Shown: piece by piece, positions 1-6,801 of the stretch
Numbering within the stretch: position 1 is the first letter of the stretch
Layout: each line of letters opens with the position of its first letter
Assembly (NCBI GenBank): GCA_014523485.1
Contig: JAATVK010000179.1
Location: forward strand, 1 to 9,458
Source: Nitrososphaerales archaeon TH5894
GTDB lineage: Archaea; Thermoproteota; Nitrososphaeria; Nitrososphaerales; Nitrososphaeraceae
Direction: 5' to 3'
DNA: 9,458 bases
The notes under the pieces: generated by a model
The model's input: the letters and a program-made list of their open reading frames with translations, nothing else
What the model was told of the DNA's origin: nothing
The model's database searches: none
Made by a program: the position numbers and the translations under genes

Positions 1-1548
1 CATAATAGATCATTACCACATTTCAAAATAAATGATACAAATCCTGATGCAAAAGGTTTTGTTAAATCAAATTACCGTGATGGGCTTACTCCCCTTGAAT
101 TCTTTTTCCATGCAATGGGAGGAAGAGAAGGCTTAGTCGACACTGCTGTCAGAACCCAGCAATCAGGATACATGCAAAGAAGATTAATCAATGCTCTTGA
201 ACATTTGAAACTTGAATATGATAGTACGGTTAGGGATCCTCATGGAAATATTATTCAATATCTTTACGGAGAGGATGGAATTGACCCTGCAAAAAGTGAC
301 CATGGTGAAGCAGTTAATATTTCAAGAATAATTGAGAGTGAATCAGTTGTTGACGAGGGAACAAGAGCAAATGAAGAAGAAATTAGACATATATTAAATC
401 AGAATATTTCTAATTTTAATCTAAAATTAAAAAATAATATTGAAACTATATTAACACAAAACAATCTTAGCAAACAAGGAATAGAAAAGGTTATTAAAAA
501 AATTATTGATTTGACAGAAAAAGCCATGGTAGAGCCAGGAGAGGCAGTAGGAGTAGTTACTGCTCAATCTATTGGGGAACCTGGTACACAGATGACATTG
601 AGAACATTTCATTACGCAGGAGTTAAAGAACGGAATGTAACACTAGGTCTTCCCCGTTTAATTGAATTAGTAGATGCGAGAAAAAAGCCTATAACTCCTA
701 CAATGGATATTTACCTCGATGAAGAACATCGTATTTCAAGAGAAAAAGCCTTAACGGTTGCAAAAGAGATAATACATACTAAGGTTATTGATGTAGTCGA
801 AAAAACAGATATTGATTATAGTGGAATCATAAAATTGACCTTTTCTGAGAATAAATTAAATGACAGAGGTTGCATTTTAACAGATATTTTTGAAATTTTA
901 AAGGGCTCTAAAAAGAAATATGATACAACCCTTGATGAAAACGAAAAGAGTATAGTTTTAAAAATGAATGAAGAATTAGATGCACAAACCTTATTACTTT
1001 TGAAAAATAAGCTTCTCAATACCAAAATAAAAGGTGTACCCGATATTGAAAGAGTTACAATAGTTAAACAGAATGAGGAATGGGTAATACAAACTGCGGG
1101 ATCTAATTTATCTAAAATAATTTATGTAGATGGAATAGATCTTTCACGAGTTACAACAAATAATGTTTATGAAATATGGCAAACTTTAGGAATAGAAGCA
1201 GCGCGAACAGCTCTAGTACGAGAAGTTACTAATACTCTGGAAGAACAAGGTCTTGAAGTAGATATCCGGCATATTATGTTGGTAGCTGATCTAATGACGT
1301 CAAAAGGCTACCTTCAGCAAATAGGAAGGCATGGGATCGCCGGAACTAAAACGTCTGTATTGGCTCGTGCTGCTTTTGAAATTACTGTTCCAACTATTGC
1401 AAAAGCCTCTATGGAAGGGCAAACGGAAGCATTAAAAGGAGTTACCGAAAATGTAATTGTGGGAGCAACTGTACCTGTTGGAACAGGAATGGTTGACTTG
1501 TATATGAAAGTGAATGAACAAAATGAAAAATCTGGAGAAAATAATTAA
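1..1548 (+). CDS. rpoA: DNA-directed RNA polymerase subunit A (unsplit A'/A''), 3' part
   Basis: This is the largest catalytic subunit of archaeal RNA polymerase, homologous to Rpb1 and bacterial beta'. The frame is open from base 1, so the 5' part lies outside; 515 codons are present. The visible protein starts just before the bridge helix ([13 protein letters not shown], residues 34-46). It then gives YGEDGIDP (about 89-96), the end of A' in split archaea, a variable linker, and the A'' signature [20 protein letters not shown]. The trigger loop follows (TLRTFHYAG), with the catalytic-type histidine at codon 610-612. The C-terminal part keeps the usual A'' blocks, including [17 protein letters not shown] and the [19 protein letters not shown] stretch. 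No stop, start signal or frame change separates A' from A''; an unsplit subunit is known for Thaumarchaeota and a few related lineages. The last 26 bases overlap rpl30e. By analogy rpoH and rpoB should lie upstream. I see no intein in this part. Confidence 0.97.
   Translation, partial: HNRSLPHFKINDTNPDAKGFVKSNYRDGLTPLEFFFHAMGGREGLVDTAVRTQQSGYMQRRLINALEHLKLEYDSTVRDPHGNIIQYLYGEDGIDPAKSDHGEAVNISRIIESESVVDEGTRANEEEIRHILNQNISNFNLKLKNNIETILTQNNLSKQGIEKVIKKIIDLTEKAMVEPGEAVGVVTAQSIGEPGTQMTLRTFHYAGVKERNVTLGLPRLIELVDARKKPITPTMDIYLDEEHRISREKALTVAKEIIHTKVIDVVEKTDIDYSGIIKLTFSENKLNDRGCILTDIFEILKGSKKKYDTTLDENEKSIVLKMNEELDAQTLLLLKNKLLNTKIKGVPDIERVTIVKQNEEWVIQTAGSNLSKIIYVDGIDLSRVTTNNVYEIWQTLGIEAARTALVREVTNTLEEQGLEVDIRHIMLVADLMTSKGYLQQIGRHGIAGTKTSVLARAAFEITVPTIAKASMEGQTEALKGVTENVIVGATVPVGTGMVDLYMKVNEQNEKSGENN
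1510..1513 (+). promoter_or_regulatory. Shine-Dalgarno core deciding the rpl30e start
   Basis: GTGA within AAAGTGA lies inside the end of rpoA. It matches part of the archaeal anti-SD complement (GGTGAT). Its spacing suits the ATG at 1523 and not the ATG at 1514. The match is short, so the support is modest. Confidence 0.35.
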
Positions 1549-1822
1549 AGACGCAAAATCGTCTAATAAGTTTAAGGAAGGATTAAAAGAAGTCCGATCG
1601 AATATTAAAGGATCAAAATTAATTATAGTTTCTAACTCTCTCCTCAATTCTGATAAACAATTTATCGAAAAGAGCTGCAAAGAATGGAAAGTTCCTCTTT
1701 ATTATTATGGTGACAATTCGATAAAATTAGGGCGCCTTTTTAATAAGCCTTATAGAATTTCTTCAGTAGCACTCAAATCAGTAGAAGACGACGATGTAAC
1801 TGCATTGTTGGCAACACAGTAA
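1523..1822 (+). CDS. rpl30e: Large ribosomal subunit protein L30e (eL30)
   Basis: This is a 99-aa protein of the L7Ae/L30e/S12e RNA-binding fold, part of the archaeal and eukaryotic 50S/60S subunit. Family-like segments are the N-terminal helix with [15 protein letters not shown], the strand [10 protein letters not shown], and the C-terminal half with [22 protein letters not shown] followed by [12 protein letters not shown]. The gene directly follows and overlaps rpoA, the usual archaeal arrangement, so it is probably co-transcribed with the polymerase genes. Two ATG codons are possible, at 1514 and 1523. I prefer 1523 because a GTGA core (1510-1513) lies 9 nt upstream of it but directly abuts 1514, and because the extra three residues (MNK) add nothing recognisable. 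The identification rests on motif recall and position and not on a search. Confidence 0.88.
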   Translation: MKNLEKIIKDAKSSNKFKEGLKEVRSNIKGSKLIIVSNSLLNSDKQFIEKSCKEWKVPLYYYGDNSIKLGRLFNKPYRISSVALKSVEDDDVTALLATQ

Positions 1823-1843
1823 TTTTTTTATTTTTAAATTTTT
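1823..1843 (+). terminator. Poly-T terminator after rpl30e
   Basis: Directly after the rpl30e stop come three T runs: T7 at 1823-1829, T5 at 1831-1835 and T5 at 1839-1843. Archaeal RNA polymerase terminates on such oligo-T tracts without needing a hairpin. A new promoter-like element follows within 30 bases, which fits the end of a transcription unit here. Read-through into downstream genes cannot be excluded. Confidence 0.55.
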
Positions 1844-1871
1844 GACCACTAGAAGATAGAACATCATAATA

Positions 1872-1880
1872 TTTTAATAA
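1872..1880 (+). promoter_or_regulatory. TATA box, probable leaderless promoter for the membrane-protein gene
   Basis: TTTTAATAA is centred about 25 nt upstream of the ATG at 1901. That is the archaeal TATA-to-start-site distance, so transcription would begin at or next to the A of the ATG. No Shine-Dalgarno-like sequence is present before this ATG, which agrees with a leaderless mRNA. The surrounding DNA is very AT-rich, so a chance match is possible. Confidence 0.45.
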
Positions 1881-1900
1881 TTTGATTTCTAATTTGGAAT

Positions 1901-2212
1901 ATGGACTATCAATATAATACAGACGAAGAAAATTATCTTTCAACAAAGAAATTGTTTGTAATTTTAGGCTTATCTGTCTTTGGAGTTTTTATTGTTTTAG
2001 CTTTGTTTGTATTTCCAATCAATAATTTAATAAGAGAAACAGTCTCTGAACAAGCAATTATAATCTCTAAAAGCGAGAATATATGTGTAGTTGAAACATT
2101 GGATCATCCAAGACAAATCGATAATTGTGTTTATGCAGTAGGAGATTTAGTATACGTTACCTTTGACGCAGGAACTCAGAGAATCAAAGAACACAAACTT
2201 TTACATGAATAA
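1901..2212 (+). CDS. Small single-span membrane protein of unknown function
   Basis: This 103-aa protein is not one I recognise. It has an acidic, tyrosine-rich N-terminus (residues 1-14), then KK at 16-17, then one strongly hydrophobic segment at about 18-38. A roughly 60-residue C-terminal part follows. The positive residues before the hydrophobic segment suggest the N-terminus is inside and the C-terminal part outside the cell membrane. That part is rich in beta-prone residues and has exactly two cysteines, C62 and C76, which could form a disulfide if it is extracellular. It ends in a charged tail (KEHKLLHE). No signal-peptidase or lipobox site is evident. The gene sits alone between two ribosomal/transcription clusters, after a T-tract terminator and with its own probable leaderless promoter. 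This suggests separate expression. No function is assigned. Confidence 0.75.
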   Translation: MDYQYNTDEENYLSTKKLFVILGLSVFGVFIVLALFVFPINNLIRETVSEQAIIISKSENICVVETLDHPRQIDNCVYAVGDLVYVTFDAGTQRIKEHKLLHE

Positions 2213-2296
2213 AATTTATTTACCTTGATCTCAGTTAATCATAATCTCTTGTCTCTAAAATATTTTCTCCAGGACTTCCTAGGATCTTCATTAAAA

Positions 2297-2307
2297 TTTA
2301 AATTATA
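2297..2307 (+). promoter_or_regulatory. TATA-like element, possible promoter of nusA-rps12-rps7
   Basis: TTTAAATTATA lies about 75 nt upstream of the nusA-like ATG. A start site about 26 nt downstream (near 2328) would give a leader of roughly 50 nt carrying the GAGGT at 2362-2366 as ribosome binding site. This fits a leadered operon, but the AT-rich context makes the element easy to find by chance. Confidence 0.35.
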
Positions 2308-2361
2308 CTTGATTACACAGCATGTTATTATTTGATGTATAACAATTCAAAATTGGATTTA

Positions 2362-2366
2362 GAGGT
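2362..2366 (+). promoter_or_regulatory. Shine-Dalgarno-like site for nusA-like gene
   Basis: GAGGT is 11 nt upstream of the ATG at 2378, somewhat farther than usual. A second weaker candidate, GTGGT at 2370-2374, is 3 nt away and too close. The site implies a leadered transcript. Confidence 0.35.
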
Positions 2367-2377
2367 ATTGTGGTATA

Positions 2378-2857
2378 ATGACTGAAAAAATAAAATTAAC
2401 ATCTGATGAACTTAGGCTTATCTCTTTATTTCAGAGCATTACTAGTGCTACCGCAAGAGATTGTATAGTAGATGAAAAAATGGATAGAGTGATATTTGTT
2501 GTAAATAAGGGACAAATGGGCTTAGCTATTGGTAAAGGAGGAACCACAATAAAACAATTACAAAATGTTATTCCACGTAGAATAGAATTAGTTGAATATT
2601 CTGATAATGAAGATGAATTTTTAAAAAATATTCTCAATTCCAATATGATTAATGAAATAAAGATTAATAAAAGGATAGATGGTACAAAACAGGCAATTGT
2701 TGTTGTTGATTCAAAAAAAAAGGGTGTTGTAGTTGGAAAGGAAGGTAGAAATGCTGAGAAAGCTAGGTTACTTGCAAAGCGTTATTTCCACATATCAAAT
2801 GTTTTAATATTGAGTCCTGAACAAACAACTCATGATAATAATGGTGTGAATGTGTAA
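2378..2857 (+). CDS. nusA: NusA-like transcription factor with two KH domains
   Basis: This 159-aa protein matches the short archaeal NusA form, which keeps only the two tandem KH RNA-binding domains and lacks the bacterial N-terminal polymerase-binding and S1 domains. KH1 carries the loop GKGG at residues 52-55 (LAIGKGGTTIKQL). KH2 carries GKEG at 120-123, followed by RNAEKARLLAKRYF. The N-terminal TSDELRLISLFQSITSATARDCIVD is typical of the family. A role in RNA binding during transcription elongation, or in coupling to ribosomal operons, is inferred from the family; the exact archaeal function is poorly defined. Its position directly before rps12 is the standard archaeal arrangement, and its TAA is immediately followed by the rps12 ATG. 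This strongly suggests co-transcription and translational coupling. The C-terminal tail (about 148-159) is not conserved-looking. Confidence 0.92.
   Translation: MTEKIKLTSDELRLISLFQSITSATARDCIVDEKMDRVIFVVNKGQMGLAIGKGGTTIKQLQNVIPRRIELVEYSDNEDEFLKNILNSNMINEIKINKRIDGTKQAIVVVDSKKKGVVVGKEGRNAEKARLLAKRYFHISNVLILSPEQTTHDNNGVNV
2843..2849 (+). promoter_or_regulatory. Shine-Dalgarno site of rps12 inside the nusA-like gene
   Basis: GGTGTGA ends 8 nt before the rps12 ATG at 2858 and lies within the last codons of the preceding gene. It resembles the archaeal GGTGAT consensus and supports the zero-gap start. Confidence 0.45.
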
Positions 2858-3295
2858 ATGGCTAAATCTCCTTTGGGTTTGTTCGCTGGACGTGTACTTC
2901 AATCAAAAAGAAAACGTTCTAGATGGGCAAACAAATATTATAAAAGACGAGTATTGTTACTTGACAAGAAAACTAATCCTATGGAGGGAGCTCCTCAGGC
3001 TAGAGGAATTGTTTTAGAAAAAGTCGGTATAGAATCGAAACAGCCTAATTCTGCTGTAAGAAAATGTGTCAGAATCCAATTAATAAAAAATGGAAAATCA
3101 ATAACTGCATTTCTTCCTAGAGATGGGGCTTTGAATTTTGTGGATGAACATGATGAGGTCATAGTAGAGGGTATTGGAGGTTCAATGGGTGGTGCAATGG
3201 GTGATATACCCGGAGTACGATGGCAGGTATTTAAAGTAAATGGTGTATCATTAAAGGAATTAGTTTACGGGAGAAAGGAAAAACCTAGGCGATAA
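2858..3295 (+). CDS. rps12: Small ribosomal subunit protein S12 (uS12)
   Basis: This 145-aa protein is the archaeal/eukaryotic form (S23e-type) of the decoding-centre protein of the 30S subunit. It has the basic N-terminal extension (KRKRSRW at about 17-23) and the segment [18 protein letters not shown]. The invariant loop [10 protein letters not shown] spans 61-70 (PNSAVRK 63-69). Further on are [14 protein letters not shown] (EHDEV 97-101) and the glycine-rich [19 protein letters not shown]. These loops contact 16S rRNA at the A site and help set decoding accuracy. Length is normal for archaea (about 140-150). The start directly abuts the stop of the nusA-like gene and the stop is 2 nt before rps7, so the three genes form one tight unit. 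Nothing unusual is seen in the key residues. Confidence 0.98.
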   Translation: MAKSPLGLFAGRVLQSKRKRSRWANKYYKRRVLLLDKKTNPMEGAPQARGIVLEKVGIESKQPNSAVRKCVRIQLIKNGKSITAFLPRDGALNFVDEHDEVIVEGIGGSMGGAMGDIPGVRWQVFKVNGVSLKELVYGRKEKPRR

Positions 3296-3297
3296 GT

Positions 3298-3906
3298 ATG
3301 AGCGGCAAAGAAAATATTAAAATATTGTTGTTTAACAAATGGGATACAGCTAATATTGAAATTAATGATCCTGGTTTAACACGGGTTATTTCTCTAAATC
3401 CATCAATGGTAATTCCTGTATCTTTTGGCAGACATGAACACCAAAGACTCAAAAAAGCTGAGGTAAACCTTATTGAAAGATTATCAAATAAATTAATGCG
3501 TTTCGGAAAAAAATATGCAAAGAATACTGGTCGAATGGGTGGAAAAAAAGCAAAATCACTCAATGTTGTCAAAACCGCTTTTGAAATAATTCATCTAGAA
3601 ACCGGAAAAAATCCAGTAGAATTATTAGTAAGAGCTATAGAGAACTCTTCTCCAAATGAGGATACTACGAGAATTGTATATGGTGGTGTTGTCTATCATG
3701 TTTCAGTAGATGTTTCTCCTCTCCGACGACTCGATTTAGCACTTCGATTCATAGCTGAAGGTGTAAGAGAATCTACCTATTCTGCTCCACAAATGATCGA
3801 AGAAGCGTTAGCGAAAGAAATTCTTCTTGCTTCAAACAATGATATGTCAAGTCATGCTATAAAGAAGAAAAATGAACAGGAACGTATTGCAATGGCTTCA
3901 AGATAA
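3298..3906 (+). CDS. rps7: Small ribosomal subunit protein S7 (uS7)
   Basis: This 202-aa protein is the archaeal form of S7, the primary binder that starts folding of the 30S head and lies near the E site. It has the archaeal N-terminal extension (about 1-60). Next come ERLSNKLMRFGKKYAKNTGRMGGKKAKSLN and the core helix VVKTAFEIIHLETGKNPVELLVRAIEN. The conserved beta-hairpin follows (TRIVYGGVVYHVSVDVSPLRRLDLALRF, about 124-151). The C-terminus QERIAMASR is also typical. The start at 3298 is 2 nt after rps12, with a weak AGGCGAT (3287-3293) as a possible ribosome binding site. In many archaea the EF-2 or EF-1A genes follow S7; here the cluster ends with T tracts and an unrelated gene comes next. 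Confidence 0.98.
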   Translation: MSGKENIKILLFNKWDTANIEINDPGLTRVISLNPSMVIPVSFGRHEHQRLKKAEVNLIERLSNKLMRFGKKYAKNTGRMGGKKAKSLNVVKTAFEIIHLETGKNPVELLVRAIENSSPNEDTTRIVYGGVVYHVSVDVSPLRRLDLALRFIAEGVRESTYSAPQMIEEALAKEILLASNNDMSSHAIKKKNEQERIAMASR

Positions 3907-3909
3907 ACA

Positions 3910-3932
3910 TTTTTTAATTTTTCCATTTTTTT
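3910..3932 (+). terminator. Poly-T terminator after rps7
   Basis: Three T runs follow the rps7 stop: 3910-3915 (6), 3918-3922 (5) and 3926-3932 (7). This is the typical oligo-T signal of archaeal intrinsic termination. No hairpin is needed or seen. A TATA-like element follows at about 3957, consistent with the end of one unit and the start of another. Confidence 0.6.
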
Positions 3933-3956
3933 CAAGCTTAATTATTCTTATTACAA

Positions 3957-3968
3957 TTTTTATAAAAA
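3957..3968 (+). promoter_or_regulatory. TATA box upstream of the 378-aa gene
   Basis: TTTTTATAAAAA is a strong archaeal TATA-like match. A start site about 26 nt downstream falls at about 3987-3989, on an ATG that opens an 11-codon reading frame (3987-4022). That frame overlaps the start of the following gene. If this promoter is used, the long gene has a leader of about 27 nt. A second AT-rich element (TTAATAAATAA, 3977-3987) is an alternative. Confidence 0.45.
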
Positions 3969-4014
3969 GATGCAAGTTAATAAATAATGGCAATTACTAC
4001 TCCACTCATTATAA

Positions 4015-5151
4015 ATGAGTAGCAAAGACGATTTTGTTTTTTCTAAAGGTGCTTTAATGAGTACAAAGGCTGGTAAGGAGATACTTAAACAGGCCATCTT
4101 AAGAGAGAGGGGCTATAAACAATATAATAAATACAAACTTAAGTATGAAACTGAATTTGAGGGTTTCACCAAGCGCTTTCTTCTTTCGTTACATAGACGC
4201 ATAATTTCTGACACATCTCCAAATTCAACAGTAGCTCAATTTGCAGAAGAAGTTGGTTCCCACGATATGGAACTTGACTCCTCAAAAGTTGAAGATATTA
4301 AAACTCGTCTTTCTAGACCGGAAATTCTTGCAGATAGAGTCCAAAGAATATTGGACTCTAATTTTGTTAAAATGACTTTTCCTGTGTTTAATGCTTTATT
4401 TGATGGATCTGTGTCTTATCTTAAAGAAGATATTTCCAATGAACTACGAACTTCTATAATAGATGGTCATATCATAGCTATAGACTTGAGTGAACCTATG
4501 GATAGAATTATGGATAAAGATGAAGATCTCGAATATTTAGATGACTATAGATTAATGAATCCATATATTTTGGATATAGCAAGGGAAAAAATTTCTCAAG
4601 GAGGTGATTCTGTTTTAAAGGCTTTTGAAGATGGATTTAAGGACGCTCGAATAGGTCAATTAATTGACCATAAACTAAAGATGAAACCTGAATCGATTAC
4701 TGATGAACTTATGATCGGTTGTTATAAAAAATACCGCTCCATCATGGGTACTGCTGGCAGAAATATGGCCTTAAATCAGACACCATTAAGTGAAATTTAT
4801 CATTTAGGAATGTCGAAAGCTAGTGAATCAGTAGGCTGTGGGAATGAGATGCAAGATGCAATCAATGAAGGCTCAATCAAGATACCTTCTTGGCCTTTGT
4901 ACTATTCACTTATCGCTAATGATGTGAGGAAAGGGTTTGAACTTACTCTAAAAAAAAGCGAGATATATTTAGATGAAGCAAAGCTTGCACTGGAATTTCT
5001 TCCTGAAGAATTTGAACTTAAACCATTTCTAATATTTTTATTTCTAACAGTAAGCCATTATAATCAGTACTGGTATCATGACATCACTAAAAGGGATCTC
5101 TTTAAATATTTTGAAAGAACTATTCATCCCCTAACAAGAAAATTCATTTAG
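4015..5151 (+). CDS. Conserved-looking protein of unknown function, 378 aa
   Basis: I do not recognise this protein. It appears soluble, mainly helical and rich in charged residues. A hydrophobic patch at 337-346 (PFLIFLFLTV) is too short and isolated to call a membrane span with confidence. Only two cysteines are seen (in IGCYKK and SVGCGNE), so no zinc site is apparent. There is no P-loop or obvious catalytic signature. An acidic stretch lies in the middle (MDKDEDLEYLDDYR, about 165-178), and the C-terminus is basic and aromatic (KYFERTIHPLTRKFI). Codon usage looks like the neighbours. An in-frame TAA directly precedes the ATG at 4015, so the gene cannot extend upstream. No Shine-Dalgarno site precedes 4015, whereas ATG 4057 (M15) has AGGTG at 4047-4051; a 364-aa form is therefore possible. 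It lies 22 nt before rfcL and may share its transcript. Confidence 0.8.
   Translation: MSSKDDFVFSKGALMSTKAGKEILKQAILRERGYKQYNKYKLKYETEFEGFTKRFLLSLHRRIISDTSPNSTVAQFAEEVGSHDMELDSSKVEDIKTRLSRPEILADRVQRILDSNFVKMTFPVFNALFDGSVSYLKEDISNELRTSIIDGHIIAIDLSEPMDRIMDKDEDLEYLDDYRLMNPYILDIAREKISQGGDSVLKAFEDGFKDARIGQLIDHKLKMKPESITDELMIGCYKKYRSIMGTAGRNMALNQTPLSEIYHLGMSKASESVGCGNEMQDAINEGSIKIPSWPLYYSLIANDVRKGFELTLKKSEIYLDEAKLALEFLPEEFELKPFLIFLFLTVSHYNQYWYHDITKRDLFKYFERTIHPLTRKFI
4047..4051 (+). promoter_or_regulatory. Shine-Dalgarno-like site for an alternative start at 4057
   Basis: AGGTG lies 5 nt before an in-frame ATG (4057), while the upstream ATG at 4015 has no such site. It sits inside the coding frame of the longer form, so it could be coincidence (codons AAA GGT GCT). 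Confidence 0.3.
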
Positions 5152-5173
5152 TTTATATTTTGATATATATATT

Positions 5174-6415
5174 ATGTATTGGGCAGAAACATACCGACCT
5201 AAAAATTTTGAACATATTATTGGTAATGAAGAAATTAGGCTTAATATACTAAAATGGTTAGTAAAATGGTTACCTGGAACCAAACCTTTACTTTTAATAG
5301 GACCGCCAGGAGTTGGGAAAACAACAATTGTTAAAATATTATCTTCACTTTTGAACTATGATCTAATAGAATTAAATGCCAGTGATACTAGAAGTGGGAC
5401 ACAATTAGAAAAATTAATAAATCCACTTTATAATAACACGAGTATTTTTGGAAAAAAAATACTTATGTTTTTTGATGAGGTAGATGGTATATATGGAAGA
5501 GAAGATAGCGGCGGACTCGAAATTCTTATCAATATTGTAAAAGGAGCAAACTTTCCAATAATATTTGTGGCTAATTCTAATAATATTAGATTAAAGAATT
5601 TATCTAAACTATGCAAAATATTTAAATTTCAACATATACCAGCAAACCTCTTGATGATGTTTTTAAATTATGTATTATTTAAACAAGGTTATTCTCTCAC
5701 TACTGAGGATAAAAAATGGGTAGTTGAAAAAAGTAATGGTGATGTAAGAACAATGCTTAATCTGGTTCAGTCTAAGTGCACTGGCTACGACAAGTTTGTG
5801 CATGAAACATTTAAAGTAGATATTTCTGAAGGTCTAAATGAATTTTTCCATAGTAAACAGAAGGGTGATGCTAAAAAAATCTTGTTAACTTTAGATGGCA
5901 AATATCCTGATCCTCGATATGGTTTATCTTCTGAAGAACGGAGAAAAGATATTGTCAATTCGTTATTTACAAGCATTGTATCGTCTAACCTAGATATTGA
6001 TGATTTATCTCTACTCTTAGATAGACTTTCTCAAATTGATTTATATGTCGCACGGATAAACGAAAATAGAAACTGGAATTTATTAAGATATATGAATAAT
6101 GTAATAATCCAACTCTTGTATGAAAATATACAAAATAAAATGATATCTTATAATCAATATGGAATTAGTTGGCCTGTAATGGGTCAAGTATTTTCCAGAG
6201 GTGTACCGTTACGTAGTTTGATTTCTAAGTTATCATTGTCGTTTCACGTTTCTACTAGTACTTTTGGAATGATATTTTTTCCCTATATACTCCAAATTAT
6301 TCATGAGTCTAAAATAGATATCCATGACTTGGTTTCGAATCTCATGTTAGATGAAAAATTTGTAGAAATTATTCAAAAAGAAATTTTGAGGTCTAAAAGA
6401 TATGAGCGAACCTGA
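5174..6415 (+). CDS. rfcL: Replication factor C large subunit (clamp loader)
   Basis: This 413-aa AAA+ ATPase is the large subunit of the archaeal clamp loader, which with the small subunit opens PCNA and loads it at primer-template junctions. The start WAETYRPKNFEHIIGNEE is the canonical family opening, supporting ATG 5174 even though no ribosome binding site precedes it. Walker A is GPPGVGKT (43-50), followed by LIELNASDTRSG (about 64-75). Walker B is FFDEVDG (99-105), the sensor 1 region is VANSNN (132-137), and sensor 2 is NGDVRTMLNLVQ with R192. The SRC arginine-finger motif of small subunits is replaced by LCKIFKF (146-152), as expected for a large subunit. The rest (about 200-413) would form the collar and C-terminal region. 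I see no clear C-terminal PCNA-interacting (PIP) motif. It overlaps the next gene by 14 nt. Confidence 0.94.
   Translation: MYWAETYRPKNFEHIIGNEEIRLNILKWLVKWLPGTKPLLLIGPPGVGKTTIVKILSSLLNYDLIELNASDTRSGTQLEKLINPLYNNTSIFGKKILMFFDEVDGIYGREDSGGLEILINIVKGANFPIIFVANSNNIRLKNLSKLCKIFKFQHIPANLLMMFLNYVLFKQGYSLTTEDKKWVVEKSNGDVRTMLNLVQSKCTGYDKFVHETFKVDISEGLNEFFHSKQKGDAKKILLTLDGKYPDPRYGLSSEERRKDIVNSLFTSIVSSNLDIDDLSLLLDRLSQIDLYVARINENRNWNLLRYMNNVIIQLLYENIQNKMISYNQYGISWPVMGQVFSRGVPLRSLISKLSLSFHVSTSTFGMIFFPYILQIIHESKIDIHDLVSNLMLDEKFVEIIQKEILRSKRYERT
6388..6392 (+). promoter_or_regulatory. Shine-Dalgarno site within rfcL for the zinc-binding protein
   Basis: GAGGT ends 9 nt before ATG 6402 and lies inside the end of rfcL. 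It supports the overlapping start and translation from the rfcL mRNA. Confidence 0.5.
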
Positions 6416-6782
6416 TTGGATAAAATTATTGGTAAAATTTAAAGGAAGGTGTCAAAGCTGTGAAAACTCAATTTCGCCTGGCGAATATGCTTTATGGTCA
6501 AAATCATCAAAACAAATCAAGCATTTGGATTGTAAGATCAATGACAACAAGAAGACCAAGAAGGAAAAAGTGGAGAAATATTCAGAATTACAATTACAGT
6601 GTTTTTTGTGCAAAACTGTTGAAAATATACCTATTTCTTTACTAAAGGAATATTTATATCATGAAACTCAAGAAAATTCTATATTCTTGTGTAGATCTTG
6701 TTTGGAAAATCATAGCTCTTATTTAATATATCATGAGATAATGTATGAAAAAGTAAAAAAGATAGTAAAATTAAAATTTTGA
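6402..6782 (+). CDS. Small protein with two putative zinc-binding sites
   Basis: This 126-aa protein has two four-ligand metal-site patterns. The first is C17-x2-C20 with H41-x2-C44, in the context GRCQSCENSISPGEYALWSKSSKQIKHLDC. This C-x2-C...H-x2-C layout, with a Gly-Glu and Trp between the pairs, resembles small CCHC fingers in nucleic-acid-binding proteins; I infer a zinc site but no specific family. The second is C67-x2-C70 with C97-x2-C100. A lysine-rich hinge (about 45-59, KINDNKKTKKEKVEK) joins them, and the C-terminus is basic (KVKKIVKLKF). It starts inside rfcL (14-nt overlap) with a good GAGGT site, so it is likely co-expressed and translationally coupled with the clamp loader. A role in DNA replication or repair is a guess from this linkage. 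The other-frame reading in this region is a shadow. Confidence 0.82.
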   Translation: MSEPDWIKLLVKFKGRCQSCENSISPGEYALWSKSSKQIKHLDCKINDNKKTKKEKVEKYSELQLQCFLCKTVENIPISLLKEYLYHETQENSIFLCRSCLENHSSYLIYHEIMYEKVKKIVKLKF

Positions 6783-6801
6783 TAAATGCGAGATCAATAC
6801 A

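Larger units (their letters stand above)
2213..2377. other. Intergenic stretch before the nusA-rps12-rps7 cluster
   Basis: These 165 bases hold no credible gene. They contain an 8-bp palindrome TCCTAGGA (2277-2284) preceded by the similar TCCAGGA (2268-2274). A TATA-like element at 2297-2307 and a purine-rich GAGGT at 2362-2366 follow. I see no tRNA-like cloverleaf and no strong hairpin. Confidence 0.5.

Noticed and set aside
1514..1522. Upstream ATG of rpl30e giving three extra residues
   Set aside because: The ribosome-site core abuts this ATG with no spacer, while the ATG at 1523 has normal spacing. Not fully excluded.
2268..2284. TCCAGGA / TCCTAGGA repeated palindromic element, possible operator
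   Set aside because: It is a single short occurrence with no second copy in the window and no regulator nearby; the arms cannot form a hairpin because the loop would be too short.
816..2643. Several minus-strand frames of 69-82 codons across rpoA, rpl30e and nusA
   Set aside because: They lie opposite strongly conserved genes and have hydrophobic, low-complexity products typical of antisense shadows in AT-rich DNA.
5147..5173. TTTATAT / ATATATAT run before rfcL as a promoter
   Set aside because: It is too close to the ATG (about 18 nt or less) to place the transcript start at or before the start codon; co-transcription with the upstream gene is more likely.
6460..6645. 61-codon frame inside the zinc-protein gene
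   Set aside because: It is in another phase, has no recognisable content and no ribosome site, while the overlapping frame has clear metal-ligand patterns.
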